64,000 nucleotides of DNA. It comes from Elephas maximus indicus (taxonomy: Eukaryota; Chordata; Mammalia; Proboscidea; Elephantidae). Location: assembly GCF_024166365.1 (NCBI RefSeq), contig NC_064820.1, positions 131,150,001 through 131,214,000 of the forward strand. Reading direction: 5' to 3'. Shown piece after piece: positions 46,945 to 58,937 of this stretch (position 1 is the first letter of the stretch; each line of letters opens with the position of its first letter). A program made the position numbers and the translations under genes. The notes under the pieces are model-generated. The model had not been told where the DNA came from. It saw only the letters and a program-made list of their open reading frames with translations, and searched no databases.

Positions 46945-47225
46945 ACTTGTCTGTCAGTTTGTTGTACTGTGGGAGCTTCTGTGTTGCTGTGATGCTGGAA
47001 GATATGCCACCAGTATTTCAAGTACCAGCAGGGTCACCCATGGTAGACAGGTTTCAGTGGAGCTTCCAGACTAGGACAGACTGGGAAGAAGAACCTCGCA
47101 ATCTAATTCTGAAAATTAGCCAGTGAAACCTTATATGTAGCGGCAGAACACTGTCTGATATACTACCGGAAGATAAGGCCCTCAGGTTGAAAGGCACTCA
47201 AAATACGAATGGGAAAGAGTCGCTG
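46945..47225 (+). mobile_element. RTE/BovB 5'-end segment
   Basis: cttgtctgtcagtttgttgt, then ctgtgatgctggaagatatg, agggtcacccatggtagac and aggcactcaaaatacga match the first ~270 nt of the full-length RTE. At 47226 the sequence flips to the inverted RTE segment. Confidence 0.88.
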
Positions 47226-49210
47226 CTCCTGCAAAATTCTACCAGGCGATCTCCTGCAACGTTTCTATCACCAAGGCCATATTTTCTAACTACTGGACCT
47301 TTTTTGCTTCCAGTATTCGAATTCCAATCACCAGTAATTCTCAATGCATCTTGATTGTATATTTCATCAATTTCAGACCACACAAGTTCGTAAACATCTT
47401 CCATTTCTACAGCTTTAGCCTTAGTGGTTAGTGCGTAAATACGAATATTGATTGTATTAACTAGTTTTCCTTAATGCATGTGGATGTTATCCTATCACTG
47501 ACGGAGTTGTAGTTCAGAATAGATCTTGAAAAGTTCTTTTTAATGATGAATGCACCACCATTCCTCTTCGATTTGTGATTCCTGGTATAGTAGACCATAT
47601 GATTGATTCAGAATGACTAATACATTCCATTTCATCTCACAGATGCCTAGGATATTGATTTTTCTGTGTACCATTTCATTCCTTTTTTTAAATTTTTATT
47701 GTGCTTTAAGTGAAAGTTTTCAAATCAAGTCAGTCTTTCATACAAAAAATTATATACACCTTGCTATATACTCCTAGTTACTCTTCCCCAATGAGACACC
47801 ACACTCCCTCTCTCCACTCTATTTTCGTGTCCATTCTACTAGCTTCTGACCCCCTCTGTCCTCTCATCTTCCCTCTAGAAAGGAGCTTTCGACATAGTCT
47901 CATGTGTCTACTTGATCCAAGAAGCTCACTCCTCACCAGTATCATTTTCTATGCCATAGACCAGCCCAATCCCTGTCTGAAGAGTTCACTTTGAGAATGG
48001 TTCCTGTCTTGGGCTAACAGAAGAACTGGGGACTCTGACCTCCAGGATCCTTCTAGTCTCAGTCAGACCATTAAGTCTGGTCTTTTTACCAGAATTTGAG
48101 GTCTGCATTCCCCTGCTGTCCTGCTCCCTCAGGGGTTCTCTGTTGTGTTCCCTGTCAGGGCAGTCATTGGTTGTAGCTGGGCGCCATCTAGTTCTTCTGG
48201 TCTCAGGCTGATGTAGTCTCTGGTTCATGTGGCCCTTTCTGTCTTCTGAGCTCATAATTACCTTGTATCTTTGGTCTTCTTCATTCTCGTTTGCTCCAGG
48301 TGGGTTGAGGCCAACTGATTCATCTTAAACGGCTGCTTGCTAGCATTTAAGACCCCAGACGCCACTCTCCAAAGTCGGATGCAGAATGTTTTCTTAATAG
48401 ATTTTATTACGCCAGTTGACCTAGATGTCCCCTGAAACCATGGTTCCCAAACCCCTGCCCCTGCCACGCTGTCCACTGAAGTGTTCAGTTTATTCAGGAA
48501 ACTTCTTTGCTTTTGGTTTAGTCCAGTTGTGTGGACCCCTCCTGTATTGTGTGTTGTCTTTGCCTTCTCCTAAAATGGTTCTTGTCTGCAATCTAATTAG
48601 TGAATACCCCTCTCTCCCTCCCTCCCCACACTCATAACCATCAAAGAGTATTTTCTTCTCCTCCTAAACTATTTCTCGAGCTCTTATAATAGCGGTCTCA
48701 TACAATACTTTTCTGTTTGCAACTGACTAATTTCACTCAGCATAATGCCTTCCAGATTCCTCCAGGTTATGAAATGTTTCACTGATTCGTCATTGTTCTT
48801 TATTGATGCATAGTATTCCATTGTGTGAATATACCATAATTTATTTATCCATTCATCCGTTGATGGGCACCTTGGTTGCTTCCATCTTTTTGCTATTGTA
48901 AACAGTGATGCAATGAACATGGGTGTGCATACATCTGTTCGTGTAAAGGCTCTTATTTCTCTAGGATATATTCCAAGGAGTGGGATTGCTGGATCGTATG
49001 GTAGTTGTATTTCTACCTTTTTAAGTAAGCACCAAATCCATTTCCAAAGTGCTTGTACTATTTTACATTCCCACCAGTGTAGACGTGTTCCAGCCTCTCC
49101 ACAACTTCTCCAACATTTATTATTTTGTCTTTTTTTGATTAAGGCCGGCCTTGTTGGACTGAGATGGAATCTCATTGTAGTTTTGATTTGCATTTCTCTA
49201 ATGGCTAATA

Positions 49211-49299
49211 CCCCCACATGTCTGTCAGTTTGTCATACTATGGGGGCTTGCATGTTGCTGTGATGCTGGAACCTATGCCGCTGGTATTCAGATACCAGC
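49211..49299 (+). other. RTE 5'-terminal stem-loops
   Basis: CCCCCA (49211-49216) pairs with TGGGGG (49241-49246). GCTGGTAT (49280-49287) pairs perfectly with ATACCAGC (49292-49299) around a TCAG loop. The first stem is also present at 7842 (CCCCCAC with GTGGGGG). Confidence 0.6.
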
Positions 49300-49671
49300 A
49301 GGGTCACCCATGGAGGACAGGTTTCAGCTGAGCTTCCAGACTAAGAGACTAGGAAGAAGGACCTGGCAGTCTACTTCTGAAAAGTATTAGCCAGTGAAAA
49401 CCTTATGAATTGTAGTGGAACATTGTCTGACATAGTGCTGGAAGATGAGCCCCCCAGGTTGGAAGGCACTCAAAAGATGACTGGAGAACAGCTGCCTCCT
49501 CAAAGTGGAGTCGACCTTAATGACATGGATGGAGTCAAGCTTTTGGGACCTTCATTTGCTGGTGTGGCACAGCTCAAAATGAGAAGAAACAGCTGGAAAC
49601 ATCTATTAATAATCGGAACCTAGAATGTACAAAGTATGAATCTAGGAAAATTATAAATCGTCAAAAAGGAA

Positions 49672-52260
49672 ATGGAACGCATAAACATCAATATCTTAGG
49701 CATTAGTGAACTGAAATGTGCTAGTATTGGCCATTTTGAATCGAACAATCATATAGCCTACTATGCTGGGAATGACAACTTGAAGAGGAATGGTGTTGCA
49801 TTCATCGTCAAAAAGAACATTTCAAGATCTATCCTGAAGTACAATGCTGTCAGTGATAGAATAATATCCATACACCTACAAGGAAGACCAGCTAATATGA
49901 CTATTATTCGAATACACGCATCAACCACTAGGGCCAAAGATGAAGAAATAGAAGATTTTTATCAGCTGCTGCAGTCTGAAATTGATCGAACATGCACTCA
50001 AGATGCATTGATAATTACTGGTGATTTTAATGCATAAGTTGGAAACAAAGAAGAAGGATCAATAGTTGGAAAATATGGCCTTGGTAACAGAAACAATGCT
50101 GGAGATCAAATGATAGAATTTTGCAAGACGAATGACTTCTTCATTGCAAATGCCTTATTTCACCAACATAAATGGCAACTATACACATGGACCTCACCAG
50201 ATGGAGCACACAGAAATCAAATTGACTACATCTGTGGAAAGAGACAATGGAAAAACTCAATATCATCAGTCAGAACAAGGCCAGGGGCCAACTGTGGAAC
50301 AGACCATCAATTGCTCATATGCAAGTTCAAGCTGAAACTGAAGAAAATCTGAGCAAGTCCACCAGAGCCAAAATATGACCTTGAGTATATCCCACCTGAA
50401 TTTAGAGACCATCTAAAGAATAGATTTGATGCATTGAACACTGGTGACCAAAGACCTGACAAGTTGTGGAATGACATCAAGGACATCATACATGAACAAA
50501 GCAAGAAGTCATTGAAAGGACAGGAAAGAAAGAAAAGACCAAGATGGATGTCAGAGGAGACTCTGAAACTTGCTCTCGAACGTCAAGCAGCTAAAGCAAA
50601 AGGAAGAATTGATGAAGTAAAAGAACTGAACAGAAGATTTCAAAGGGCGGCTCAAGAAGACAAAGTAAAGTATTATAATGACATATGCAAAGAGCTGGAA
50701 ATGGAAAACCAAAAGGGAAGAACATGCTCGGCATTTCTCAAGCTGAAAGAACTGAAGGAAAAATTCAAGCCTCGAGTTGCAATAGTGAAGAATTCCATGG
50801 GGGAAAATATTAAATGACCCAGAAAGAATCAAAAGAAGATGGAAGTAATACACAGAGTCATTATACCAAAAAGAATTAGTCGATATTCAACCATTTCAAG
50901 AGGTAGCATATGATCAGGAACCGATGTTGCTGAAGGAAGAAGTCCAACCTGCTCTGAAGGCATTGGTGAAAACCAAGGCTCCAGGAATTAATGGAATATC
51001 AATTGAGATGTTTCAACAAACAGATGCCACATTGGAGGTGCTCACTCATCTATGCCAAGAAATATGGAAGACAGCTTCCTGGCCAACTGACTGAAAGAGA
51101 TCCATATTTATGTCTATTCCAAAGAAAGGTGATCCAACCGAATGTGGAAGTTATAAAACAATATCATTAATATCACCCGCAAGCAAAATGTTGCTGAAGA
51201 TCATTCAAAAATGACTGCAGCAGCATATCTACAGGGAACTGTCAGAAATTCAGGCTGGTTTCAGAAGAGGATGTGGAACTAGGGATATCATTGCTGATGT
51301 CGGATGGATCCTGGCTGAAAGCAGAGAATACCAGAAGGATGTTTACCTGTGTTTTATTGACTATGCAAAGACGTTTGACTGTGTGGATCATAACAAACTA
51401 TGGATAACACTGCGAAGAATGGGAATTCCAGAACACTTAATTGTGCTCATCAGGAACCTTTACATTGATCAAGAGGCAGTTGTTCGGCCAGAACAAGGGG
51501 ATACTGATTGGTTTAGAGTCAGGAAAGGTGTGCATCAGGGTTGTGTTCTTTCACCATACCTATTCAATCTGTATGCTGAGCAAATAATCTGAGAAGCTAG
51601 ACTATATGAAGAAAAATGCGGCATCAGGGTTGGAGTTTCAGTTATGCAGATGACACAACCTTGCTTGGTGAAAGTGAAGAGGACTTGAAGCACTTACCAA
51701 TGAAGATCAAAGACCACAGCCTTCAGTATGGATTCCCCCTCAACATAAAGAAAACAAAACATCCTCACAACTGGACCAATGAGCAACATCATGATAAACG
51801 GAGAAAAGATTGAAGTTGTGAAGGATTTCATTTTATTTGGATCCACAATCAACGCTCATGAATGCAGCAGTCAAGAAATCAAAAGATGCATTGCATTGGG
51901 CAGATCTTCTGCAAAGGACTTGTTTAAAGTGTTGAAGAGCAAAGATGGCACCTTGAAGACTAAGGTGCGCCTGACCCAAGCCATGGTATTTTCAATCACA
52001 TCATATGCATGTGAAAGCTGGACAATGAATAAGGAAGATCAAAGAAGAATTGAGGCATTTGAATTGTGGCGTTGGCGAAGAATATTGAAATACCATGGAC
52101 TGCCAGAAGAACGAATAAATCTGTCTTGGAAGAAGTACAACCAGCATGCTCCTTAGAAACAAGGATGGCGAGACTGTGTCTCACATACTTTGGACATGTT
52201 GTCAGGAGGGATCAGCCCATGGAGAAGGACATCATGCTTGGCAAGTACAGGGTCAGCTGA
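49672..52260 (+). pseudogene. RTE ORF: APE endonuclease and reverse transcriptase, broken
   Basis: Endonuclease: MERININILGISELKC, ITGDFNA followed at once by TAA (50035), then NQIDYICG and GTDHQLLICKF in the continuing frame. A linker (50434-50817) is open. Reverse transcriptase: FIDYAKTFDCVDHNKLW, GCVLSPYLFNLYAEQII (about 51350-51590) and SYADDTTLLGESEEDL (about 51640). C-terminal part 51779-52156 (CESWTMNKEDQRRIEAFELW). Several frameshifts and at least one stop make it inactive. RTE elements encode both enzymes in one protein and mobilise by target-primed reverse transcription. Confidence 0.9.
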
Positions 52261-55200
52261 AAAGAGGAAGACCCTCAATGAGGTGGATTGACACAGTGGC
52301 TGCAACAATAGGCTCAAGCATAACAACGATTGTAAGGATGGCACAGGACCGGGCAGTGTTTTGTTCTGTTGTGCATAGGGTCACTATGAGTCGGAGCCAA
52401 CTCGGCAGCACCTAACAACAACAACAACAATGGCTAATGATTGTGAGCATTTCCTCATGTATCTGTTAGCTACCTGAATGTCTTCTTTAGTGAAGTGCCT
52501 GTTCGTATCCTTTGCCCATTTTTTAATTGGGTTGTCTTTTTGTAGTTGAGTTTTGCAGTATCATGTAGATTTTAGAGATCAGGTGCTGATCAGAAATGTC
52601 ATACCTCAAAACTTTTTCCCAGCCTGTAGGTAATCTTTTTACTCTTTTGGTGAAGCCTTTGGATGAGCATAGGTGTTTGATTTTTACAAGCTCCCATTTA
52701 TCTAGTTTCTCTTCTGGTATTTGTGCATTGTTAGTGATGTTTAGTATACTGTTTATGCCATGAATTAGGGCTCCTTATGTTGTCCTGATTTTCTATTCCA
52801 TGATCTTTATCGTTTTAATTTTATATTTAGGTCTTTGATCCATTTTGAGTTTGTTTTTGTGCATGATGTGAGGTATGGGTCTTCTTTCATTTTTTTGCAG
52901 ATGGATATCCGGTTATGCCAGCACCATTTGTTAAACAGACTCTCTTTTCCCCATTTAACTGACTTTGGGGCTTTGTCACAGCTCCTCATATGTGGATGGA
53001 TTAATGTCTGGATTCTCATTTCTGTTCCACTGGTCTATGTATCTGTTGTTGTACCAGTACCAGGCTGTTTTGACTACTGTGGCGGTATAATCGGTCCTAA
53101 AATCAGGTAAAGTAAGGCCTCCCACTTTGTTCTTCTTTTTCAGTAATGCTTTACTTATCCAGGGCCTCTCTCCCTTCCATTTGAAGTTGGTGATTTGTTT
53201 CTCCATCTCATTAAAAAATGTCATTGGAACTTGGATCGGAAATTGCATTCAATCTATAGATTGCTTTTGGTAGAATAGACATTTTTAAAATGTTAATTCT
53301 TTGTATCCATGAGAAAGATATGTTTTTCCACCGAGGTAGGTCTCTTTTGGTTTCCTGCGGTAGTGTCTTCTAGTTTTCTTTGTATAGGTCTTTTATGTCT
53401 CTAGTAAGATTTATTCCTTAGTATTTTATCTTCTTGGGTGCTGTTTTAAATTATATTGATTTGGTGATTTCCTCTTCAATATTCTTTTTGTTGGTGTAAA
53501 GGAATCCAACCGATTTTTGTATGTTATCTTGTATCGTGATCTCTGCTGAACTCTTCTATTAGTTTCAGTAGTTTTCTTAAGGATTCTTTAGGGTTTTCTC
53601 TGTATAAGATCATGTCATTTGCAAATAGAAATACTTTTACTTCTTCTGTACCAATCTGAATTCCCTTTATTTCTTTATCTAGCCTAATAGATCTGGCTAG
53701 GACCTCTGGCACAATGTCGAATAAGAGTGGTGATAAATGACATCCTTGTCTGGTTCCCGTTCTCAAGGGGAGTGCTTTCAGGGTCTCTCTATTTAGGATG
53801 ATGTTGGCTGTTGACTTTGTATAAATGCCCTTTATTATGTTAAGGAATTTTCCTTCAATTCCTATTTTGCTAAGAGTTTTTATTGTGAATGAGTGTCAAA
53901 CTTTGTCAAATGCCTTTTCTGAATCAATTGATAAAATCATGTGATTCTTGTCTTTTGTTTTATTTATGTGGTGGATTACATTAATTGTTTTTCTAATGTT
54001 GAACCGTCCCTGTATCCCTGGTGTGAATCCCACTGGGTCATTGTGAATTATTTTTTTGATACGTGGTTGAATTCTATTGGCTAGAATTTTGTTGAGGATT
54101 TTTGCATCTATGTTCATGAGGGATTTAGGTCTGTAATTTTCTTTTTTTTTTTTTTTTTGTGGTGTCTTTACCTGGTTTTGGTGTCAGGGATATGCTGGCT
54201 TCATAGAATGAGTTTCGGAGTATTCTGTCCTTTTCTATTCTCTGAAATACCTTTAGTAGTAGTGGTGTTAACTCTTTTCTGAATGTTTGGTAGAACTCTC
54301 CAGTGAAACTGTCTGGACCTGGGCTTTTTTTTTATTGAGAATTTTTTACTTACCTTTTTAATCTCTTCTTTTTTTATGGGTTTATTTAGCTGTTCTACCT
54401 TTGTTTGTGTTAGTTTAGGTAGGTAGTGTGTTTCTAGGAATTCATCCATTCCTTCTAGGTTTTCAAATTTGTTAGAGCACAATTTTTCATAGTAATCTGA
54501 TATGATTCTTTTAACTTCAGTTGGGTCTGTTGTAATATTGTCCATCTCATTTCTTATTTGGGTTATTTGCTTCCACTCATGTTTTTCTTTTATCAGTTTG
54601 GGCAGTGGTTTATCAATTTTGTTGATTTTTTCAGAGAACTAGCTTTTGGTGTTGTTAGCTCTTTCAATTGTCCTTCTCTATCTCATTTAATTCTGCTCTA
54701 ATTTTTATTATTTGCTTTCTTCTGGTGCCTGAGGTTTTCTTTTGTTGCTCTCTTTCTATTTGTTCAAGTTGTAGGGATAATTCTTTGATTTTGGCCCTTT
54801 CTTCTTTTTGGATGTGTGCATTTATTGATATAATTGACCTCTGAGCAATGCTTTAGCTGTGTCCCAAAGGTTCTAGTAGGATGTGTTTTCATTCTTATTT
54901 GATTCTGTGAATTTCTTTATTCCATCCCTAATTTCTTCTATAAGCCGGTAGTTTTTGAGCAAGGTGTTGCTCAGTTTCCATGTGATTGATTTTTTTTTTC
55001 CCTGCTTTTTCTGTTACTGATTTCCATTTTTATGGCCTTACTGTCAGAGAAGATGCTTTCTAATATTTCAGTGTTTTGGATTCTGCGAAGGCTTGCTTTA
55101 TGACCTAATATGTGGTCTATTCTAGAGAATGTTCCATGTGCACTAGAAAAAAAATTATACTTGGCTGCTGTTGGGTGGAGTGTTCTGTATATGTCTATGA

Positions 55201-58200
55201 GGTCAGGCTGGTTGACTGTGGCATTTAGATCTTCTGTGTCTTTATTGAGCTTGTTTCTGGATGTTTTGTCCTTCATCGAAAGTGGTGTGTTGAAGTCTTA
55301 CTATAATTGTGGAGCTGTGTATCTCGCTTTTCAAAGCTGTTAGAGTTTGTTTTATGTATCTTGCAGCCCTGTCATTGAGTGCATAAATATTTAATATTGT
55401 TATATCCTCCTGGTATATTGTCTCTTCAATCATTATATAGTGTCTGTCCTTATCCTTTGTGGTGAATTTTACTTTAAAGTTCATTTTGTTAGAAATTAAT
55501 ATTGCCACTCCTGCTCTTTTTTGATTGTTGTTTGCTTGGTATATTTTTTTCTATCCTTTACGTTTTAGTTTATTTGTGTCTCTGAGTCTAAGATGTGTCT
55601 CTTGTAGGCAGCACATGGATGGATCATGTTTTTTTTACCCATTCTGCCAGTCTCTGTCTCTTTACTGGTGCATTTAGTCTATTTACATTCAAAGTAATTA
55701 TAGATAGGTATGAGTTTAGTGCTGTCATTTTGATGTCTTTTTTTGTGTGTTGTTGACAGTTTCTTTTTCCCACTAAATTTTTGACTGAGTAGTTTATATA
55801 TTATCTTTTCCTCATATTCGTTGTTGTTGGTTTTGTTTCTGCCAAGTCTCTATTTTTTTCTGGTATTTTACTTTGATGAGTAGGATTGTTAGTCTCCTTT
55901 GTGGTTACCTTAATATTTACCCCTGTTTTTCTAAGTTTAAACCTAACTTTTATTTCTTTATATCACATTGTCTTCCTCTCCATATGAAAGATCTATGACT
56001 ATATTTCTTAGTCCCTCTTTATTGTTTTAATGTTGTCTTCTTTTATGTAATGACATCACTGTTTCCCTGTTTTTAGGGTTTTTTTTTTTAATTTGATTTA
56101 TTTTGTGATTTCCCTATCTGGGTTGACATCTGGTTGCTCTGACCTGTGTTCTAGTCTTGGGTCGATATCTGATATTATTGATTTTCTAACCAGAGAACTC
56201 CCTTTAGTATTTCTTGTAGTGTTGGTTTGGTTTTTACGAATTCCCTAAACTGCTGTTTATCAGGAAACATCCTTATTTCGCCTTCATATTTGAGAGACAG
56301 TTTTGCTGGATACATGATTCTTGGCTGGCAATTTTTTTCCTTCAATGCTTTATGTATGCCATCCCATTGCCTTCTTGCCTGCATGGTTACTGCTGAGTAG
56401 TCTGAGCTTATTCTTGTTGACTCTCCTTTGTAGGTGACTTTTTGTTTATCCCTAGCCGCTCTTAAAATTCTCATTTTATCTTTGGTTTTGGAAAGTTTGA
56501 TTATAATATGTCTTGGTGACTTTCTTTTGAGATCTACCTTATGTGGAGTTCGATGAGCAGCTTGCATAGATATCTTCTCGTCTTTCAGGGAAGTTTTCTG
56601 CCAATAAATCTTCAATGATTCTCTCTGTATTTTCTGTTTTCTCTCCCTTTTCCGGTATTCCAATCACTCGTAGGTTATTTCTATTGATAAAGTCTCACAT
56701 AATTCTTAGGGTTTCTTCATTTTTAAACATTCTTTTATCTGATTTTTCTTCACATAGATTGGTTCTAAGTGTTTTATCTTTAGTGTCACTAATTTTGCCT
56801 TCCACGTCCACAATTCTACCCCTCTGACTTTCTATTGAGTTATCTAATTCTGTAATTTTGTTGTTAATCTCTGAAGTTTTTAGTCCTGTCTCTCTACGGA
56901 TTTCTGCAGCTTATTAAATTTTTCATTATGTTCTTAAATAACCTTGTTAATTTATTCAGTTGCTTTATCTGTGTGTTCCTTGGCTTGTTCTGCATATTGC
57001 CTGATCTCCTCCCTGATGTCTTGAAGAGTTCTGTATAATAATCTTTTGTATTCTGCATCTGGTAATTCCAGGAATGCACCTTCATCCAGAAGATCCCTTG
57101 ATTCTTTGTTTTGAGAGCTTGTTAAAGCTATCATGGTCTGTTTCTTTATGTGATTTCATATTGATAGTTGTCTCCAAGCCATCTATAAGTTATTGTATTA
57201 GTTTGTTTTATGTTTGCTTTCTTTATCCTAGCTTCTTGCCTTGTTTTGATATGCCCAAATAGGTTGCTCGAGTTAGCTAGCTTGATTATTTTTGCCTTTG
57301 AAACTTTAATGTCCTGTCACCAGATGGCTAGAGCTGTTATAAGGTATATGAGCGTAGGAGTCCATATACTTTTCTTGTATGGATTCAGCTCAGGTGTGCA
57401 GGTAGTTGGTCATCAAGTGTGTGGTACACGCTCTGTCCTACAGTCTTAGAGGAGCAGGGGTGATTGGTGTAGGTACAGGTATCTAGTTGCAGCAGGGGGT
57501 CACACTCTGAACAAGGCAGGAGGCTGATAACTATCCCCCAAGTGTCTATGAAGAAAGTGCTTCCCTGCTTCCCAGAGCGCAGAGGTGATTGGGTTCTGCA
57601 GATGGACCATGGGCACCCAATGCTTTTGGTTGCAAGGACTGGGTGGTACCAGTTATCCTTGGACCCTTTTTGCAGGTGGTTAGGTAATGTGGGTGGAGCC
57701 ACCAGTTCTTAGGCCCCTGATCTGGGTAGGTGAGGACCCTGTTTAATAGGCAAAGCAGGGTCAAACATCAAACACCCACCTCTCCACCTCACAGCTGAAA
57801 CATTTATAGCCAACCAACAAGGGCCTATTCTCCTGAAATAGGCCCACACAGGTCCGTGCAGGGGGGAAAGGTATTCAAAGTCCACAGACCATTTATGCCT
57901 GGACAGGAGCCTCTTCTGTCCTGAGCTCCCCAAGTTAGTGGAGCTGGCAGATTATCTTTTCCCCCATTTATGAATTTATTCCTTCTCCAAGGCCTGGAGA
58001 ATGGCTCAGAACGCTCAGCAGCACCTATCTCAGGCCCAGGGAAATTGACAGCCACTGAAGCCGGCTTGGGGGCTGGGGTCACAGTAAAATATACACAAGT
58101 TCTTAGCTTTTGCCACGAGTGCCGTTATTCTCTGGTTCTGGAGGTGTCAGTAGGCTGTGTAGCTGGCTGTCTCTCCCTGAGGAAACTGCAGCCAGAATGC

Positions 58201-58615
58201 TACCACCAGCCCACAGCAGTCACTCCCAGGAATGGTGCCTAAGGGTTCCCGGAAATTCAGGTCCGGCAACTCCTCTCCGCTTCAGAACCGTCTATCCCTC
58301 CCTGTGCCACTCAGTCTGTTTTCTAACTTTGCCTTTGATGTTCAGGGCTTCTAACTTGTCATAAATATAATCATTTCTCTTCTTTTTAGGGTCTTTGTTG
58401 TAAGAGGGACCACTGGAAGCATCTGACTACTCCACCATCTTGGCCCAGCCTCTACCATTTCATTTTTGATCACTTACAGTTTTCCTAGATTCATACTTTG
58501 TACATTCCACATTTCAATCATTAATGGATGTTTGCAACTCTTTCTTCTCATTTTGAGTCATGCCACATCAGCAAATGAAGATTCTGAAAGATTTACTCCC
58601 TCCATGTCATAATGT

Positions 58616-58744
58616 CATAACAACCCTATAGGACACAGTAGAACTGTCTGTTCCATAAGGTTTCCAAGGAGCAGCTGGTGGATTTGAACTGCTAGCCTTT
58701 TGGTTAGCAGCCAGATGCTTAACCATGGTGCCACAAAGGCTCTG
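58616..58744 (-). repeat. Afrotherian SINE, inverted, 12-bp TSD
   Basis: cataacaaccctataggaca, then aaggtttccaaggagcagc and the inverted head accatggtgccacaaaggc. Flanked by ATGTCATAATGT (58604-58615 and 58745-58756). Inserted into the inverted RTE. Confidence 0.9.
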
Positions 58745-58937
58745 ATGTCATAATGTAGACATTGCTAATTATAGTTTTCCGTCTACAAATTTCATCATCA
58801 TCAGTTGCCTTGGGTCGATTCCTATTCATGCTCCTCCATATGTATCAGAGTAGTAATAAGCTCCACGGCATTTTTGTGTGTGTGCTTTAAGTGAAACGTT
58901 ACAATTCAAGTTAGTTTCTCATACAAAATTCATACAC

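Larger units (their letters stand above)
49210..52428 (+). mobile_element. Near full-length RTE/BovB LINE nested in L1-C
   Basis: About 3.2 kb from the 5' terminus acccccacatgtctgtcag to the terminal cacctaacaacaacaacaac. Flanked by AATGGCTAAT (49200-49209 and 52429-52438). It has a single ORF region with endonuclease then reverse transcriptase and a short 3' UTR whose end matches the SINE 3' module. The 5' region carries two stem-loops (49211-49246 and 49280-49299). Confidence 0.95.
47681..58452 (-). mobile_element. L1-C: older full-length LINE-1, split by an RTE
   Basis: Minus-strand L1 with about 7.5 kb of its own sequence, from a 5' end gaggctgggccaagatggtg (near 58450) to a T-run at 47683. 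On the minus strand the order is: 5' UTR about 57190-58452, ORF1 remnants about 56160-57180 (MAWRQLSI then stop), ORF2 remnants about 52439-55720, then after the RTE 48690-49199, and 3' UTR 47690-48690. Many frameshifts and stops. At the position of the TAA shared by the younger copies it keeps tggaaaaac. It retains the 5' UTR segment missing from L1-B. Confidence 0.92.
47226..58795 (-). mobile_element. Inverted RTE/BovB segment split by L1-C
   Basis: 47226-47680 is the RTE endonuclease region on the minus strand (GDWNSNTGSKKG, equivalent to the GDFNA-type motif). 58453-58795 continues it toward the RTE 5' side (reverse complement acaaagtatgaatctaggaa). The halves are separated by L1-C with TSD TACCATTTCATT (47669-47680 and 58453-58464). 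A SINE interrupts at 58616. Confidence 0.85.
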
